Shown here: positions 21,665 through 33,779 of the stretch, in pieces
Layout of the letters: each line of letters opens with the position of its first letter
How positions within the stretch are numbered: the stretch's first letter is position 1
From: Micrasema longulum
Lineage: Eukaryota > Arthropoda > Insecta > Trichoptera > Brachycentridae
Reading direction: 5' to 3'
Length of the DNA stretch: 64,000 nucleotides
NCBI GenBank assembly: GCA_022494885.1
Contig: JAGVSM010003414.1
Location: 372,001-436,000 of the forward strand
Notes under the pieces: model-generated
Database searches by the model: none
Seen by the model: the letters and a program-made list of their open reading frames with translations, nothing else
Told to the model about the DNA's origin: nothing
Program-made: the position numbers and the translations under genes

Positions 21665-22860
21665 CATGGGGGGTTGTCTTGGGAGAGATAGTGCAGTGGT
21701 TTCCCTTTGCCTTCTGCGCCGCAGTATTCCAGTCGTTGAGGCTGTTGCAGCTACGCCTGGAAAAATCCGGGTAGCAACCGTACTGACATCAGTTGTCTCC
21801 GCCTGGTTCCAGTCCTGATGGGTACTGCTGCCCTTCATCAGTGCGGTAGCCCAGCTTCTCCATGCTGTGGGCTATGTTACTAGGCAAACAGGTACAGACA
21901 TTTTTAATTTAAGCTGAACAAAAAGACATACGTTGACTACAAAAATTAAAATTGGAACAAGCTCGGGAATGTCTTCGATCTATGTTCTGATTGATTTGTA
22001 GCAGTTTTGTAGATTATCCTGTACAAAATATGAATCATAATTGTATTAGAGCGGAAGTCAGAGAGAATCAAAGTTTGAACTAGGGTATATCTTCTAAAGG
22101 TTCAAATTTTTCTTCCTAAATTTCAGAAAAAACCTTCAAAAATGGTTTTTCACTATTTTTAAAGAATAAAATTCGGTTTCTTTTTATCCTCCCCTGTAAG
22201 AACAATTATTATAGTACTCCATGTCTGTTTGTGAAGTTTGACAGCTGTCAGGATAAAATGGCCCGTTATCGGTGTCGCTACCCGGCGATACATTGCGCAT
22301 GCGCACTCGTTCACTATCCAATTTCTGGTCAACTACAACCCTCGGATACGTTGCTCTACTAAAGACTCATTCCACTACTGATCGGCGGTTAAACGCACAG
22401 ACGGTAATCTACGAAACAATCGTGTCTTTTTTAACCGATGGATTGCAAGAAAGAAATTCCACTTAATTAACAATCGTCGCCAGTTAAGCCTGCGTTTGTC
22501 GGTCCCGTCATTCCGCGTGCCACCCACGCGCTTGCGCGATTATGTATGACACTGCATTAATTAAATCTAATATTTGATTTACAGACAATAAAAATATGCG
22601 TATTGAATTGTCGCCATGCTGCGCCGTCTGATTTCAGTGGGTTAGACAAATCGTGAGTTCTGTGACCCATATAATAATTTTTGTTCTGATATTTTACAGC
22701 CTTTGTTACGCACGCCATTAATTGTGTGTTGCTCAAATGAGTCACACAATATTAATTTAGAATGAAATAATAAATTGAAATATTGACAACATAGGCCTGT
22801 TTGTTTCGATTTTTCGATTTAAATACTTGTTTATCAAAATTATGAACCGCCACATATCCC
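21665..22860. other. Unassigned DNA with GC-richer patches
   Basis: Patch 22240-22520 is CpG-containing and has short frames, none recognisable. 21665-21900 may be part of the LINE or of a linked repeat. Confidence 0.3.
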
Positions 22861-22863
22861 CGT

Positions 22864-23269
22864 ATTAGGGGGTTTTTAAACTATTTCTTATCAAACATGC
22901 ACTGAACCTTTATTTTAAAAAATACGCTTTTACGTTTTATATGAGGAGCAGGGTTTCAATCATGAATCTTCTCTATCAGCTCTATATCGTGGTTAATTTG
23001 GGGATATTTATATTTTCCATGTGACTAGTTTTCAAAAAATATTAACACGTAAAATCAAACATAATGATTAGGGGTTACTTAAACTATTTCTTATCAAACA
23101 TGCACCGAACTTTTATTTTAAGTAATATGCTTTTACGTTTTATATGAGGAGCAGGGTTTCAATAATGAATCTTCTCTATCAGCTCTATATCGTGGTTAAT
23201 TTGGGGATATTTATTTTTTCCATGCGACTAATTTTCAAAATATATTAACACGTAAAATCAAACATGATG
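22864..23269 (+). repeat. 203-bp tandem duplication
   Basis: Unit 1 (22864-23066) and unit 2 (23067-23269) are about 92% identical by eye: both start ATTAGGGG, carry ATGAGGAGCAGGGTTTCAAT and GTGGTTAATTTGGGGATATT, and end AAATCAAACATRATG. Unit 2 and its downstream flank are also the conserved part of the dispersed repeat at 63310-63730. Confidence 0.9.
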
Positions 23270-23480
23270 ATTTTCATTTAGAACATTATTGCGACCTTAA
23301 GCATTACCCAAAATACTAAATTGGGTTTAATTGACCAAAACGTATTAGTTTTTGAAGCACTCTATACACCATTTGACTTTTATCATCAGTGTAGCCATTA
23401 TATGAAGCAAAGTGTCATCAAATTTAAGAAATAAAAATCTTCAAAAAGGGTATTATCACTCGGGAGGAATATCGGATTTA
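23140..23480 (+). repeat. Dispersed repeat family H (copy 1)
   Basis: GTTAATTTGGGGATATTTAT, TTTAGAACATTATTGCGACC and CCATTATATGAAGCA are shared with 63350-63640. A detached piece of its 3' end (TAATCACTCCCTGGGGGATA, AGATTCAGAATATCA) is at 24198-24240. The family has no open frame. Confidence 0.75.
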
Positions 23481-23484
23481 ACCC

Positions 23485-26400
23485 ACTCTACAAATAAAAG
23501 ATTTGTTAAAGATTCTCCTAGTGTTTATATTAACCCTAATAATGAATATTATCATTCATTATTTACGTTTTAAAAATAAGGTCTTTCAAAAACGATCGTT
23601 TCGTAAATTGGTAATAAATTTTGTCACAGAAGTTCACGAGTAATGCATTTGTTTTAATGTTGGTAATGCCACAGGCCACAGATAGAAATATAAGGAGAGT
23701 TTTATATGCATATTATCTTAAGCCTCCCCCCCCCCCTTACCCACAACAGTTTCAGGCACTGACAGATGAAAGTGAAAACGGATTACATCTTACATCTCCA
23801 ATTTCTTTTATGATTTTATGGTTTTCAACCTCTTCTAAATATTAATTAATTATGATAATGATAAATTGAATTATAAATTTATCATGAAAATTATAAATCA
23901 CAACTCGTAGCGTTTGATAAGTGACAGGACGCCGTAAATGTAAACAAACGACACATAGAAAAAGGAAACTATCTACAATACTCTATAAAATCCATAGACA
24001 TTGATAAAAAAAAATCAGATGACGTCACACTTGATGACGTCACGAATTGTTTGTTTTTGGCACCATTCAAATTACTAGAATTTAATCCTTTATATCTTCC
24101 TTATTTCTTAACAGATTTTAATAAGAATAGTACCGATCGGCTTGTGATTTTTCGGATTAATTTATTAGCTAATAAAAAAATCCATGATAATTGCCCATTA
24201 ATCACTCCCTGGGGGATAGAGAAGATTCAGAATATCATCAATATTTCTAAACTTTGCACACATGAAACTTACATTTCATCAAAACACTTATAGAAAAAGA
24301 TCGCAAACATCTACAAAATATCAATTTTGGGAAGAACTAGAAGATTTTTTGGTTCATGTAAAATTAACATGACGTTGTTTTTTATTATTTTTATTTAACA
24401 TTCAAATAAATAAATAAGTATTGATTTTAATAGTTTAAACATCAATGACAAAACTAAACATAAATAGGTATATTTTTTAATTAAACAATAATTATTGTAA
24501 ATCTTGTTATGCTTAATAATATGCAATAATGACATGTAATTACTAACGTAAATACTACTTACATAATGTATTTGATAAAATTTATTTTTAAAGCATAGTT
24601 ATATTTTACAAGCAATTTATTTTACAGTTTAATAATATTTATGTTGTATGGTGTATTTGGTATATTACCGACATCTAGCGGTAATCTTAAAAATAAATCC
24701 TGTCAGCGCCGTTCAGCGAAATCTTATTTATCTATCTATTCATTTCAAATTAGTAAATAAATTCATTCATCTAATAATTTTTGTTGTAATACCTATTGCT
24801 TACAATTTCGGATCGAAGGAATCTTAAAAAATATTCATAAGGAGCAGGAATAAATATTCCGTCTATATATATTGCCTAATTACAATTAAAAACAACGGTA
24901 CCTAAATATAATGTAAAGAACCTTTGCTTCAAGATTTTAGATTTCTTTTTATACTTTTACATTGTGTGTATTATTTTTTTATACAGAATAATGTTCCCTA
25001 ACTGGGGTGTGCCGTGCCGAGGGAAATATCTTACAAAATGTGAAACATGCCCAAAATTAGCTATTTTACAAAGTTAACGTAATAATAACAATAAAAAAAC
25101 GTAATTTACCTAATTATCATTAACATTATTAACAATAAAAAACTTATATAATCATAAAAAACATAACTAATTATATAGACCAATAGAACAAATTTCATAA
25201 ACAGTACACACATTTTACCTATTTGGCTTGATCCACTCATCGATCCGTTATCAACAACATTATCAATTATTATTTTCTAGTTTCGTATACTAGGTATAGT
25301 TGAAATATTTATAATAATTATTATTAAATTTCAAAAACAATTGTCAATGTCAATTGCTTAGTTCCATAGAACAACAAGTCAAAACTTTGATGTCTTCAGT
25401 TATATTCCTCATTTTATTAAAAAAGCACATCTTTTCAATTCTGCAAAGGTATAACTCTTAAAAAATGTTGGTTTTCTCTTGGTAGACAGATGTTTTTATA
25501 TGGAAATAAATAAACCCAACAATCTCTCAGTTCCATAACTTATTTAAACGTGATAATTTGCATAAACAACTTTACTTCTAACCTGACCTAACTTAACCAT
25601 TGTGTGTATATATAGTATGGATATAAATATTATTTTCAGAATTCTTTGATTGAATTTTAGTATCTCAGATGATCGAACTAAAAATTAACATAAACATTAC
25701 AACCCAAACAAATGTGGAACTATTGAATGCTGTATATTTATTTCAGAAGTTTTTGAGAAATAAGTCATTCATCAAAATAACTCATAAAATAAGCACTGAC
25801 GTATAATAAAACGTCATGGGCTATTAGTATTAGAAGTTGAATTTTAAATAAATCCCTTACATTTTTCCTATTGAAAGTCTACTTGTAAATGGAAAATGTA
25901 CGCAATTATTCAAAAAAAAAATCCTTAATTTATTTACTTAAATTAAGCCTTAATATTTTTGACTCAAAAAATTTCTACCTTTTTTCGTATCGCATTAGGG
26001 TATGCTAAAATGCTAGATTACTGTCATATATTAATTCTTTAATATGCCTTTTTAATGGTTTTCAGTAAAATTATGTTAACATCGATCGCGTCGGGAGTAA
26101 ATTAACTAACCAAAAAAAATTAGTAAAGCAAAGGTTTTGTTGAACGTCATTAAAAACAGATTATTTAAATCCATTATACCTAAGTTGATACGTACTTATC
26201 TTTTTATCATATATTTTTTGTTCTTTGACCGAGCGCGTGGTCCGAACGCGAACACATGTCCGAACGCGTCATGTATGTTTCCCGTTCGCGCGTAAAGATG
26301 GCAATAAAATCGTTTGTAGCGCGCTACCGAAAGTGTATCTCGTTTTAACTAAATGAATTTCGTTTGACGATGTAGTTTGTCATCAATAGGGTCTTAATTG

Positions 26401-26640
26401 ACCAAGACAAAGCGGGTGATGATCTCGGGATATGAATTCATGATTCTAATTCACTCACTCGGTTTCCGCGTCCAACGGAGACCGTTGTGAAGAGGCTGAC
26501 GCTTATTTTGATGACGGTTTTTACTCGATTAAAATTTACATTTTACATGATTGTTTTTTTTTTAATTTAGGAGTGATAAGAACTGACGCGACGCGTACAG
26601 GAAGGATAATGATATGGGTACGCCTTCTTTCGATGATTTT
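23485..26640. other. AT-rich, largely empty stretch
   Basis: Holds a C11 run (23726-23736), a paired TGACGTCAC word (24019 and 24035), the repeat fragment at 24198-24240 and a possible hAT-like end at about 24992 (TTCCCTAACTGGGGTG). A CpG-containing island at 26225-26345 has repeated GTCCGAACGCG. No gene recognised. Confidence 0.35.
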
Positions 26641-26642
26641 TA

Positions 26643-26874
26643 ATATGGATGCTGGAAAGGAAAAAGTCACCGAGCGACATGTAGCAACATTACAGAAGAG
26701 CCAATCAATTTTTTTTTATTAATAAAGAATCTCGTATTTTATTTAAATTGTTTAGGAATCACGCCAAAATAGTACGTATGTAAAAGATTTTTTTTATAAA
26801 TTAAAAAAAAAGAATTGTCTCTTCTGTAAAGTTGCTTCATGTTGCTCGGTAACTTTTCCTTTCCAACGGCCATA
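26643..26874. repeat. Foldback with ~57-bp arms
   Basis: Arm 26643-26700 (GGAAAGGAAAAAGTCACCGA, GCAACATTACAGAAGAG) is the reverse complement of 26819-26874 (CTTCTGTAAAGTTGC, GGTAACTTTTCCTTTCC) with several mismatches. The spacer is about 118 bp of AT-rich DNA. It ends 20 bp before the mariner. No transposase; MITE or foldback. Confidence 0.75.
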
Positions 26875-26894
26875 TTATTATTCGTAATATTTAC

Positions 26895-27678
26895 TACGAG
26901 GGTTGTGTTAAAAATAAGGTTCCCAACGCTGTAAACTCGCCGCGTGAAACGCTGGTCGAAATCCGGCAACACCGCCGTGTGCGCTAGTTCCCCCACTCTA
27001 GATCCCGCCCTAGTAAAACTCGCTGCGACGTTTAGTGTCGGCCTGACAGCCATCCACGATGAAACCCCTGATCGCCGTCACTGCCAGGTGCGAAGTTCTT
27101 GCAGTAATCCGTTTTTTGCACGCTAAAAAGTTCAGGGATGAAACGTGGTGTCACCCCGGAAACAAAACAACAATGGCGCCATACCGGATCGCCAAAACCG
27201 AAGAAGTTAAAGCAAACGCTATCCGCAGGGAAAGTGATGCTTACTGTCTTTTGGGACCGTAAGGGCATCCTGCTTGTTCAGTTTATGACTCGAGAAACCA
27301 CAATAAATTCGGAAAATTATTGCCAGACCTTGAAAAAACTCAGAAGAGCCATCCAAAATCGCCGGAGAGGAAGACTGACGAAAGGCGTTAGACTGCACCA
27401 CGACAATGCTCGCCCGCACGTCTCTCGCCAAACCAAAGATTTAATCGAAAATTTTGGCTGGGATCTCGTTGAACAGGCTCCTTACAGCCCTGATCTTGCA
27501 CCGAGTGACTTCAACTTGTTTCCAAGATTAAAGCAACACTTGGGTGGACAACGTTTCGAGACTAATGAAAGAGTGCAGGAAGCGGTCACCAAATTCTTCC
27601 ACGGACTGGCGGTGGACTTAAAATGGCTTAAACCTGAAAAAAAAAATTGAGAACCCTATTTTTTACACAACCCTCGTA
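26895..27678 (+). mobile_element. Mariner element, internally deleted
   Basis: Ends ACGAGGGTTGTGTTAAAAAT and (reverse complement) ACGAGGGTTGTGTAAAAAAT are inverted repeats flanked by TA. At 784 bp it is well short of the usual 1.3 kb. Both the N-terminal half and the last part of the transposase gene are missing, so it can move only with an outside transposase. The ends differ at a few positions. Mariner family identity is firm from the encoded protein. Confidence 0.93.
27059..27649 (+). pseudogene. Mariner transposase remnant (DD34D)
   Basis: The start codon at 27059 opens MKPLIAVTARCEVLAVIRFL then HAKK, the normal beginning of the DNA-binding domain. A deletion and frame change follow at about 27130. 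The catalytic half continues in the frame of 27138: VFWDRKGILL (first Asp), HHDNARPHVS (second Asp) and PYSPDLAPSDFNLFPRLK (third Asp). There are exactly 34 residues between the second and third Asp. The C-terminus stops early at LKWLKPEKKN instead of the usual YVEK-type end. Non-functional because the helix-turn-helix domain is lost. Confidence 0.9.
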
Positions 27679-27789
27679 TTATTCATTTACAAATGAATGG
27701 TATATTAAATATGTATTTCCGGGTAATCCACTGGTAACATTACATTATGGAATTTGATAATAATACTAATATGTGGTGTCTGGTGTCCC

Positions 27790-27868
27790 ATTTTTGCGGT
27801 CTCTACGGGAATCGAACCTGGAACCTTTCGTGTGTAAGCCATGAGCCATTCAACCACGAAGGCCACCA
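27790..27868 (-). repeat. tRNA-like SINE head
   Basis: Minus strand: GGTGGCCTTCGTGGTTGAAT (A box), GAAAGGTTCCAGGTTCGATT (B box), CCCGTAGAGACC. The two ends do not pair as an acceptor stem, so this is a SINE head (family B-like) and not a tRNA gene. Confidence 0.65.
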
Positions 27869-27884
27869 ATAAAAATCATCGTCT

Positions 27885-28625
27885 TCTTCCTGGCAGTATC
27901 CCAACTGATTGTCTATGTAGAATTTTGGGATCGACTCTTCTCGTTCTTAGTCTGTATATTCTTCGGTTCTGGGTGTCACTTTCATCTAGGCCGTTTCTCT
28001 GCCGGATTTTGGAGCATTGAGTTATCCAGGAGGTCTTTGGTCTTCCTCTGGCTTCCATTGTCTTATTTACTGTATAGTCTGGTGGTCTTCGTCTTATGTC
28101 AGTGACACCCAGGCTACCACGAATGTGTGAATTCATAATCTTATATTTTAATGATACTCCTTCCGACCATCTAAGCATTCACATTTCTGCTGCCTGGAAT
28201 AGGAGTTGTACATAGTCCAACATTCGGAGCCATACAAAATCGCCGGTCTAACAGATTGTCTGGTATACCTTTCCTTTTAGCTTTATGTGCATTCTTGGGT
28301 CACACAAGATTTCTGTTACTGATCTGAATTTCATCCATCAAGCACCTATTCTATGATTAACACCCGCTGTTCATCCTCCGTCATAGTGAATGAGTGAGCC
28401 CAGATACTTGAGTCACAGTTTACTAATATTTCCCCATCTAGTTGCTTCAGGGGAGTTGAAGCTTTCGTTTCCTCAAAAGACTACTGATATTCGGTCTTTT
28501 TCCTACTTATTTTTAAGCCATTATCTTTCAGGATCTTTCTTCACATTTTGATGGTGCTCTGCAATTCACAATGGTTATCAGATAACAGTACTACATCATT
28601 TGCTAAAAGCGATCTTAAGAATGCT
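27885..28625 (-). pseudogene. RTE-like LINE reverse transcriptase remnant
   Basis: Minus-strand order: FANDVVLLSDNHCELQ (the YADD catalytic box changed to FAND), LKISRKKTEYQ, then PAILYGSECW, MLRWSEGV and GRPKTSWI near the C-terminus (27886-28178 is the longest frame). Several frameshifts and stops break the frame, so the gene is dead. The endonuclease domain is not in the window. Confidence 0.8.
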
Positions 28626-28629
28626 GTTC

Positions 28630-30210
28630 ATTTCATGGTTTGTAAGAAAACTCATGACAATTTATTTTTATTCTTTTTTTTTTCATGCAAAATTATTCAA
28701 TTGAGGCTTTTTAGGCTGTGCCCGTGTTGAGCCTTGATAATTAACAATAAAAAAAATTGTAAAATTAATTCAATTATGATAACATGTAATGCAATATAAT
28801 AACAATCCAGAAAAACAAAGTATTAATAATAAAATTCTAAAAAATAAAAATAAAATTAGAAATAAATATGTAAATAAAAATAATCCAAATTTAGATTCAT
28901 ACATAATCTCTATAAATTATATTCAAACAATGATAACACGACTTTTGGTAGAATACTCGCATGGATGTGTGTTCCAGTGGGAAGTTAAGTTAACACTACG
29001 AAAACCGATAAAAATATATGTAATGGATTTAGAATAATTTATTGTATTTTAGAAATCAATATGGACATTGTAGGGAAATGTTTTCATACATATATGTAAA
29101 ACACAAATTTAATAAAAATATGATAAAAAAACGCAACATGTTTGGCCTAGGTAGTTGTGACGTCAAGATTCGTGACAATGTTCTAAACAAATTTGAAAGG
29201 GCGGGAACAAATAAACATGAATCGTAACGTATTAGAGGCGTGGCCAATGGAATGTCCGCTTTTACGGGAATTCAAAATAACAAATTTAAAAATATTGTTC
29301 ATGCCACTAATAAGTAGCATTTTTTTTTTTACTGGACAGTACTTCATAGACCCTATTATTTCCCTTTTATATTTAATGGTCTAAAAATAAAATCTAATTT
29401 TCTGTACAAAAAAGTATTTGAGTAAATCATAAGAACGCGAATATGTATTTTTTTTAATGTACAATAATTTACGATATAATGACCGATTCAATCAATAAAG
29501 CTTATTTGAATGTCTAATACTCGTTGATCTTACGCCTTATTGCTATCGCATATCTAGTATGTATTTTAGACATATCAGTAACACGGGGTGACATTTAAGA
29601 AGCAGTAACTTTCTGGTTTTCTTACATTTCCCGTTTTAAAGGTCACCCTTTGTTCAATTATTAAAGGTTTAATGGAACATAAGACGGTACGTTTTATTGG
29701 TATCATACAAGAATCAATTATACATAGATGAAAGTAATTTGTGTACCATGTTGATTTTTTAAAAATATCTCACGCTCTTAGGAAATAGGGACATACTTAC
29801 ATAGGTACTTGCACTAATGTAGATAAAATAATAAACACGTTATTTCCTTACTAGCTCCATCTCAGCTTGAGCAAATCAAAATGTGTTAAATGTATAATTG
29901 GCTCGCTTTATTGATTTACACTGCGTAAAACTTTTCTGGCTCACCTCTCACCAATACTCACCAATAAATAACACTTCTTGTACAGTAGTAATTTTCTAAT
30001 AATATGGTTTTTTTTTATTCGGTTATAAATCATATCATAGTTGTTAATTATAATGCTTTACCATATTTTGAGTATGTTTAAATGTTTGTTTGACTGGGTT
30101 TCTCAGCCCTAGGGAAATCATAATTAAGATTTTTAATAATAAAGAAATCATTTTGATTCAAGTGTAAAAATAACAATGTTTTATATTTTCCCCCTTTGCC
30201 TAGTCTATGA
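28630..30210. other. AT-rich stretch, nothing supported
   Basis: No repeat copy or coding segment recognised; short open frames have AT-driven composition. Confidence 0.35.
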
Positions 30211-30214
30211 AATA

Positions 30215-30305
30215 ATAAGCCAGATGAATCTCAGCCACATCAATAAAGGTTTCAGCTGTTCCTAGTCTACAAAAATTTTACAAACTCAAAATATTGTTGG
30301 TAATT
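30215..30305 (-). repeat. Family E fragment (tail plus H end)
   Basis: GATGAATCTCAGCCACATCA, AAAGGTTTCAGCT, then CTAGTCTACAAAAATTTTAC and AACTCAAAATATTGTT. Middle M segment missing. A further scrap of family E lies at about 30815-30850. Confidence 0.6.
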
Positions 30306-30996
30306 TATATTAACGACCAACACAATAAATTTAACTTTGGTTATTTATAAACTCCTTGATACCGACATAAACTTTTTTATTAAATTATCAATAGATAACA
30401 TGGAATTAAATGAAATTTTCAGTAATTTTTTTTTTCTTCAGTGCTGCAACGAATTATAACGTGTATAAATGTTTACCTTCTGTTAATTTCGACGTTTTTA
30501 TTAACGTTTATTGCGTCATTTAACAAACTATAGACACAAGGAAATGTTTATCAGTACTCTTTGTACATAAAATTAAAATTGATGAAATACGTGTAATTAA
30601 TAACTCCTGTATCCGCCTTCGTTGGACATATATAATTGATATAATATTAATTATTTATTTATATTTGTACTGATTGATAGATGAATCAACCGTGACTATT
30701 TCAAGCGGTGATGTGTTATGAGGATATTTTGTAACCGTCGGAAATAGTCAACAATGTTTTAAGTATGTTTTCAATTGTTTGTAGACATGCTGAAATTCAC
30801 TATGTTTATTGCGACAGAGAGGGAAAACATTTTTGAAAATGGAATATCTAGTCATTTTTAAAAAATCGAGGCCAGAGAAAAATTACTAATCTGCTTTCTT
30901 TCCATACTTGTATTTCGATTCATTGATATTTTTTCAGTATTTATTTTTCTATTCTTCAACTTTTAGTACTCACTGTTATTAAGCATATTATTTATT

Positions 30997-31388
30997 GAAC
31001 AATGTTTGAGTATGTCCAAATGCTTGCAAACTGGCTGGATTTCCTCCCTAGGGAGTTATACGTATTTAAATTTATTTCAACAGAGAGGGAAAACATTTTT
31101 GAGAACGGGATATGGAAGTCTAGGCATTTACAGGGCTTATGACCTGTCATTGGCTGGTTTAAGTGGCCTATACTACCTGGTAAAAAAAGAAGTATAAAAA
31201 TTGGAAAATTGTTTTCAGGCGTTTCCTAGTAGGTGATTTGGTTCAGCCGGATGAATCTCACCCACGTGTTAAAGGTTTCAGCTCTTTTACGTCACAAAAG
31301 TTAACAGATAGAAGAGTTAAGGAAATGTGGATATTGAAACATGGGCAGAATGGTGAATGTTACACAGTGTCTAAAGTGGCCACTTAGG
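30997..31388. repeat. Family E foldback (H-M then tail-M inverted)
   Basis: Plus-oriented H and M (30997-31167: AATGTTTGAGTATGTCC, GGGCTTATGACCTGTCATTG) break off at AAGTGGCC. A minus-oriented tail and M follow (31168-31388: ACCTGG, CAGGCGTTTCCTAG, GATGAATCTCACCC, GCAGAATGGTGAATGTTAC). The two M segments face each other, as at 17375 and 43925. Confidence 0.8.
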
Positions 31389-31557
31389 TTCTCTTACTCT
31401 TTTAACATATTATTCTCTGGATAATATGTATACTTGTGTGTTAATTTTTATACACCTAATTTTATCTTATTATTTCTATATTTATGAATTAGGATATTTC
31501 ATTTTGTAATGTACATACACATGAATAAATAAAATTGAAAATTTAATAAAAATATTT

Positions 31558-31970
31558 ATGCTGATTGTGCGAAACTGCGAGACACTTACTCGTATATCCG
31601 ACGGAATCTACAACGGGACTTCGGATAGTAGCAAGAAGCTCCATTCGGTAATCATAGAGAGAGGGAAAGGGACGAAACCGCAGGATGTGTTCAGAAGACT
31701 GGTTAGGGGAATCAACAATACTGAAAACAAATATGTTCTCATTAAATTTACCATGACCTGATAAAAACTCGAGCCCCGAACAATGTGACCGCTGACATTG
31801 CCATCAGTGGGAGAGCGTATAGCGAATACTCGGCGCCAAATAACGAGACTTACCCAGCCAAGGGAAGGCGACCACTACAGAAAACCCATCAGAGAAGACA
31901 ACGGGACACTCTGATGAACACGGATATAGTTATTGCCAGCGTCAGGGACACCTGAGAGGCCACAAAAGAA
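31558..31970 (+). CDS. Unrecognised GC-richer ORF, possibly ORF1/gag-like relic
   Basis: 31558-31761 is open for 67 codons (RISDGIYNGTSDSSKKLHSV, KGTKPQDVFRRLVRGINN). In another frame the sequence continues ISGRAYSEYSAPNNETYPAK, then RRPLQKTHQRRQRDTLMN. Composition is nearly 50% GC against an AT-rich background. It may be an ORF1 or gag-type fragment with a frameshift; no zinc knuckle or other decisive motif is visible. Confidence 0.25.
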
Positions 31971-32800
31971 GAAAAAGAATGCATTTAACGGGTCAAAATC
32001 AGGTAGTAACCATTTAACCATTACTTAACCGACTGGTTATGCTACGAACGCTTATAAAACGCTATCATCGGCCGGAATACCAAATATTAGTTATAAATTA
32101 TATCACACTTACTTACGGGTGTTTATAAAGCGGCCCAAAATAATTTAAAAAAACATGGGAAATGACCCCTTTATCAAAATCACTTTTATGAAAGGCTTTT
32201 TAACATGTTGAAAAATTTATTTTATTATATCAGTCAATATTCCGGAAATAGACTCATTGTTTCCCGGTCTCTTGTTGAGATCCCTCAAGCGTCTTTTCAA
32301 AATCTTTTTTGTGTTTGTGCTGCCGTCTAGCGCTAGGTAGCTTCATTATCAATCCGCCCTCGTATCTTTATTAACTGTTTCGGTAAAGGGCGAGCGCTTT
32401 CATTGCATCATGATTTGCCAACTTCGATTCGAATTTTTGAGGGCACCGAAATATTTGCCAAATATCCATTTGTTATAGGTACGCCAGTGATTTGAATAAT
32501 GGATAATTTATTCTGATCGCAGCCACAAACTTACATAACGACATATTCAAAGGACAATAATAATTCAGTGTAATGAATGATCGTCATTATATTAGACATT
32601 GTGTTAGACGTATAACTATGCAGTAAAACCACCTCACCAATCAGACTACAAAATGTCCACATTTTTTATATCGTTCCTTCATGGCATACATTGAATTCCT
32701 TAAATAATGTATTGAACAGCTCTGATAACTCTAATTTATACTCGATTCGAATTTACCATTCAGTTTAACCATGTTTTTACTTATTTTATATCATTTAAAT

Positions 32801-33777
32801 CATCATTCTCTTTCTGTGCCTTTGGTACATAGGGCACTGCATCGGTACACCAACTGCACTGTATAATGATCGTTTTTGTTACATGAAAGTAAGTTAAGTT
32901 ACATAAAGGTAAGGTAAGGTTTTTGAAAGAAATGAAAGTATGACGAAATGTGAAATCACTGTGATTGGAGTTATACTAAAACAAGTAGAGGAATTTGTGT
33001 ATCTGGGAAGTATGTTTACTAGAGATGGAATGACTGAGAAAGATATTGAAAGGAGGGTGAGTGCCGGGAACAGAGTGAACGGTGCACTTAAATCAACCTT
33101 GGTAAATATTTTTTTGTCACAAGAGGCAAAATTAGCAGTTCACAATGGAGTCCTGGTCCCGACCCTGATGTATGGGAGCGAAGTAAGGACTTGGAAAAAC
33201 AGGGATAAAAGTTGGCTGAATGCTGTCGAAATGCGATCTGTCAGGCATATGTGTCGTGAAATTATGTGCGACAGATGCACAAATGTTGAGATCCGTTAAT
33301 TATGTAAGGCTGAGACAAGCATTATCGACAAAATCAAAAAAAAGGCTCTGCGCTGGTTTGGACATGTAGAGCGGCTAAAAATATATACAATGCGAATGTT
33401 GATGGATGCCGAAATAGAGTTAGACCGAAAAAGACATGGCATGACCAAATCCAACAAATATTTGAAGATGGACATGTCAAAAGTCGTAATAATCGGCGCG
33501 CGTGCATGAAAAGATGTATGAATGTAGAGGAAGCGAGATCTGTATGCAAAGATAGAGTGTTGATGCATGCTATCCTCTCTGCCTACCCTTACGGGGAAAC
33601 GGCGTGATGGTTTGTTGTTGTTGTTGTTGAAAGTAAGACGATCATTCTTCCACTTTAGGTGCCAGTCCAAGGGTTATGAAATATTCTAGTAGAAAGACAC
33701 CTTTTTAAATCAATATTTCATGTCAACCATGTCCGAGACCTTTTGCTTGGTAGGCAACCGCGCTTACATCGATGCGG
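32801..33777 (-). repeat. SINE family A split by a LINE insertion
   Basis: The 3' part (32801-32893: CATAGGGCACTGCATCGG and TGCACTGTATAATGATCG) and the body plus head (33629-33777: GACGATCATTCTTCCACTTT, GTGCCAGTCC, GTCCGAGACC) together make one family A copy. The break lies inside ACATGA(C)GGTAAGATGATC of intact copies. The interruption is the LINE at 32894-33628. Confidence 0.85.
32894..33628 (+). pseudogene. RTE-like LINE, 5'-truncated, inserted in a SINE
   Basis: 32940-33299 encodes VEEFVYLGSMFTRDGMTEKD, IERRVSAGNRVNGAL, LAVHNGVLVPTLMYGSE and NAVEMRSVRHMC, the post-RT region of RTE-like proteins. After a stop the C-terminus and 3' end (33300-33610) match 41768-42085 and 54956-55528. The 3' terminus is (TTG)n. 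Both sides carry TGAAAGTAAG (32884-32893, 33628-33637), a 10-bp target duplication. Confidence 0.88.
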
Positions 33778-33779
33778 AT

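Noticed and set aside
21609..21818. 69-codon plus-strand ORF
   Set aside because: Shadow of the minus-strand LINE C-terminus.
24010..24045. Two TGACGTCAC words as a CRE promoter
   Set aside because: No gene or promoter context; TA-rich genome repeats of this word occur in MITE-like elements.
24990..25025. hAT-like terminal repeat (TTCCCTAACTGGGGTG)
   Set aside because: No matching inverted end found within a few kb.
27790..27868. Possible tRNA gene
   Set aside because: No acceptor stem pairing and it resembles the heads of SINE family B.
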